The position numbers and the translations under genes are program-made. Under the pieces are notes generated by a model, which saw only the letters and a list, made by a program, of their open reading frames with translations, had not been told where the DNA came from and made no database searches. From WTFY01 sp965220875 (GTDB taxonomy: Bacteria > Pseudomonadota > Gammaproteobacteria > UBA4575), in NCBI GenBank assembly GCA_965220875.1, contig OZ244849.1, forward strand, positions 868,001-932,000: DNA of 64,000 nucleotides, written 5' to 3'. Shown here one piece after another: positions 61,827 through 64,000 of the stretch (the first letter of the stretch is position 1; every line of letters starts with the position of its first letter).

Positions 61827-62777
61827 TCAATGTCCAAGCCTCAGTTCAATGGTGTCAAGCAGTGTTGCCGCAACATTCAGCCCGCACAAGCTGTCAAGTT
61901 CACGGATTCCGGTTGGGCTGGTGATGTTGATTTCCGTCAGATAGTCACCGATCACGTCGATTCCGGCAAAATCAATCTGCATGGCATTCAGCTCCGGCCT
62001 GATCCTGTCGCAAATCCACCTGTCCCGCACGGTCAGCCCAGCGGAACTGGGAGTACCGCCTCTTGCCAGGTTTGCACGCAGTTCCCCTTGGGCCGGAACC
62101 CGCACCAGTGCATGCGGTATGGGTTCACCGCCGATGAGCAGGATCCGCTTGTCACCTTTTCTGTAATCTGCAATCAGCTTTTGCGCCATTACCGTTCTTG
62201 CGCCATGCTGCGTTGCAGTTTCCAGAATTACATTCCGGTTTGGGTCTTCATGCCAGATGCGAAATACGGAATTTCCAGCCATGCTGTCCAGGGGCTTGAT
62301 TACGATATCCTCGTGTTCATCAACGAAGTGTCCTAGCGCCTGCCTGTTTCTGCTCACCAAAAAGGGTACGGTGCAGTCCGGGAAGTGGGTGACTGACAGT
62401 TTTTCATTTGCATTGCGCAGGCTGCGAGGAGGGTTGATGATCAGCGTACCGGCCTGCTGCACACGCTCGAGCAAAAAGGTTGTGTAGATATATTCCATGT
62501 TGAAGGGTGGATCCTTGCGCATCAGGATGACATCGAGATCGCTCAGGTGCAGCACGGTACGATCTTCGGGCTCGACCCAGCACGCGGGATCGTCCTGCAC
62601 CGAGACCCGGGTTGCAAACCCCATGACTTTTGTATCCTGCTGGTAAAGGTCAGAAGGCTGAAGGTAGTGGATTTTCCAGGCTCGGCGCTGGGCCTCGAGC
62701 AGCATGGCAAACGTGCTGTCCTTGTGAATGTTGATGGCTTCTATAGGGTCCATGACGACACCCAGGTCTATGGTCAT
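61827..62777 (-). CDS. gshB: Glutathione synthetase GshB
   Basis: The protein has 316 residues of the ATP-grasp fold: VVMDPIEAINIHKDSTFAML at the start, a DVILMRKDPPFNMEYIYTT stretch, and the C-terminal GIDVIGDYLTEINITSPTG (about 275-293) with the metal-binding Glu/Asn. It joins gamma-glutamylcysteine and glycine. It lies 155 bases before yqgE on the same strand. Confidence 0.96.
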   Translation of the reverse strand: MTIDLGVVMDPIEAINIHKDSTFAMLLEAQRRAWKIHYLQPSDLYQQDTKVMGFATRVSVQDDPACWVEPEDRTVLHLSDLDVILMRKDPPFNMEYIYTTFLLERVQQAGTLIINPPRSLRNANEKLSVTHFPDCTVPFLVSRNRQALGHFVDEHEDIVIKPLDSMAGNSVFRIWHEDPNRNVILETATQHGARTVMAQKLIADYRKGDKRILLIGGEPIPHALVRVPAQGELRANLARGGTPSSAGLTVRDRWICDRIRPELNAMQIDFAGIDVIGDYLTEINITSPTGIRELDSLCGLNVAATLLDTIELRLGH

Positions 62778-62922
62778 CGGAAGGGATACCTCTTCTGTGC
62801 CGGATACCTAAAGGATACCACCCTGATCACCGGGAATGTCCGAATTCGGCATGGGCTGTACCTCATGCCGGCAACAGGAGAATTTTCGAAAAACCTGTTC
62901 ACAGGGGTAGCGGGAACCCAGG

Positions 62923-63672
62923 TCAGGGAATGCCCTGCCTGGACAGGTCTCCCCACAGCATTTGAACTGCAACGAGTGCACCCAGTGCAGCCGTTTCAGT
63001 GCGCAATATCCTGGGGCCCAGCCTGACAGGCTGAAAACCCTTCTCCAAGAGTCGATCGATTTCACCTCTGGTCAGACCGCCTTCCGGCCCGATAACCAGC
63101 CATACCTTTTCCAGGGTACCGGATGCATGCTCGTCCAGTGTCGTGCTGGAGAGGAAGTCCAGAACAAATCCCATGGCATTTTCACGGACGGGGTCGAGGA
63201 CAGCCAGATCCCTGGTTTCGTGAAGTACAGGCAGGGCTGCGCGTCCACACTGTTCACAGGCGTTGATTATGATGTGTTGCCAATGCAAATGCCTGTTCGC
63301 CCTGGACTTGTCCGAAAACCGGGCAACCGTGCGTTCTGTCATAACCGGGTGGATTTCTGTGACTCCCGCCTCTACGGATTTTTGTATGGCATAGTCCATA
63401 TGCGAGGCTTTCGATACACCAAGTACAAGGTGGGTTTTCAGCCTGGATTCCTTTGACACGAGGATCCGGTCAGTGAGCCGGACCCGGATCTTCTTCCTGT
63501 CGAAGGCCGCAGTCCGGCCGGAGTAGTCATAACCGTCCCCGTTGAACAGGATGAGCGGGGTGTGCCGGTTGATACGAAGCACGCAGGCTGCATGATGCCG
63601 TGTTTCGTCTTCCAGCTCGACCTCGTCATGTACGGCCAGCTTCTGGCCGACATACAGACGGATAGCCCGCAT
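62923..63672 (-). CDS. rsmE: 16S rRNA (uracil1498-N3)-methyltransferase RsmE
   Basis: The protein has 249 residues: an N-terminal PUA-like domain and a SPOUT methyltransferase domain with the knot motif GPEGGLTRGEIDRLLEKGF (about 192-210) and LGPRILRTETAALGAL. It methylates U1498 of 16S rRNA. It lies just after ahcY and before gshB in this orientation. Confidence 0.95.
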   Translation of the reverse strand: MRAIRLYVGQKLAVHDEVELEDETRHHAACVLRINRHTPLILFNGDGYDYSGRTAAFDRKKIRVRLTDRILVSKESRLKTHLVLGVSKASHMDYAIQKSVEAGVTEIHPVMTERTVARFSDKSRANRHLHWQHIIINACEQCGRAALPVLHETRDLAVLDPVRENAMGFVLDFLSSTTLDEHASGTLEKVWLVIGPEGGLTRGEIDRLLEKGFQPVRLGPRILRTETAALGALVAVQMLWGDLSRQGIP

Positions 63673-63696
63673 GGCTGAGTGGGCTGACCGCCCGGT

Positions 63697-64000
63697 TCAG
63701 TACCGGTAGTAATCGGGCTTGTAAGGTCCGTTTACACCCACTCCGATGTAGTCGGCCTGCTCGGCAGTCAGTTTTGTCAGCTTCACTCCGATTTTATCGA
63801 GATGCAGCCGCGCAACTTCCTCGTCCAGTGTCTTGGGCAGGACATAAACCTTCTTTTCATACCGGTCTGGATGTTTCCACAGCTCCATTTGAGCCAGAAC
63901 CTGGTTTGTGAAGGAATTCGACATGACGAAGCTCGGATGGCCGGTGGCACAGCCAAGATTCACCAGGCGGCCTTCGGCCAAAAGAATGATGCGCTTGCCG
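63697..64000 (-). CDS. ahcY: Adenosylhomocysteinase AhcY, C-terminal part (gene cut by window edge)
   Basis: The last 100 residues are present: LLAEGRLVNLGCATGHPSFVMS followed by FTNQVLAQMEL, then the LPKTLDEEVARLHL segment and the terminal KPDYYRY that covers the NAD site of the partner subunit. The gene continues beyond position 64000. It hydrolyses S-adenosylhomocysteine and keeps the SAM cycle running. Confidence 0.97.
   Translation of the reverse strand, partial: GKRIILLAEGRLVNLGCATGHPSFVMSNSFTNQVLAQMELWKHPDRYEKKVYVLPKTLDEEVARLHLDKIGVKLTKLTAEQADYIGVGVNGPYKPDYYRY

Overview
The window looks like chromosomal DNA of a chemolithotrophic or otherwise metabolically versatile gammaproteobacterium. 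The housekeeping gene orders (rsmE-gshB-yqgE-ruvX-pyrR-pyrB-pyrC', yggS-proC-yggT-metX-metW, mutY-yggX, ppsR/ppsA) are gammaproteobacterial. The thiocyanate hydrolase genes resemble those of sulfur-oxidising Thiobacillus-type bacteria. I cannot name a genus. No insertion sequences, CRISPR arrays, phage genes or rRNA genes were seen.

Layout. 0-6.5 kb: a DnaJ-family co-chaperone, an HtrA/Do protease, moaD and moaC (divergent), mutY-yggX, tRNA-Phe, and an FAD-dependent oxidoreductase. 7-18.1 kb: urea uptake and hydrolysis, urtABCDE followed by a small His-rich membrane protein and ureDABCEFG, with a candidate sigma-54 promoter ahead of urtA. 18.2-23.8 kb: a secreted protein, cbtA-cbtB (cobalt transporter type), a cpdA-like phosphodiesterase, a TetR/NTF2 pair with a clear operator, and a ferredoxin-type reductase. 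24.2-34.2 kb: cyanase (cynS), a CynR-like LysR regulator, and a divergent operon scnB-scnA-scnC-P15K-dsrE-like-ABC transporter-cbtB, followed by a convergent outer-membrane porin gene. 34.3-42.7 kb: a caa3-type cytochrome oxidase operon (ctaB, ctaC with two c hemes, ctaD, two subunit III genes, subunit IV), then a secreted protein, a FixH/YtkA-like protein and a di-heme peroxidase. 43.5-64 kb: mostly core metabolism (ppsR/ppsA, cysQ, hspQ, metXW, proC, pyrimidine genes, gshB, rsmE, end of ahcY).

How it fits together. Three routes to ammonia lie within about 25 kb: urea (Urt and Ni urease), cyanate (cyanase) and thiocyanate (cobalt-type thiocyanate hydrolase). The thiocyanate operon carries its own maturation protein, an ABC importer with a Tat-type binding protein, a DsrE-like cysteine protein and an orphan CbtB, which would make sense as cobalt supply for the enzyme.

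Main new observation. A 44-bp block with a perfect CCATAG-N7-CTATGG dyad (a LysR-type T-N11-A site) lies in the regulator/scn intergenic region and again, 36/44 identical and in the same relative orientation and distance, upstream of the porin gene. This suggests one CynR-like regulon linking outer-membrane entry, import, hydrolysis and metal supply for thiocyanate. All functional statements are from sequence reading alone; no database search was run.
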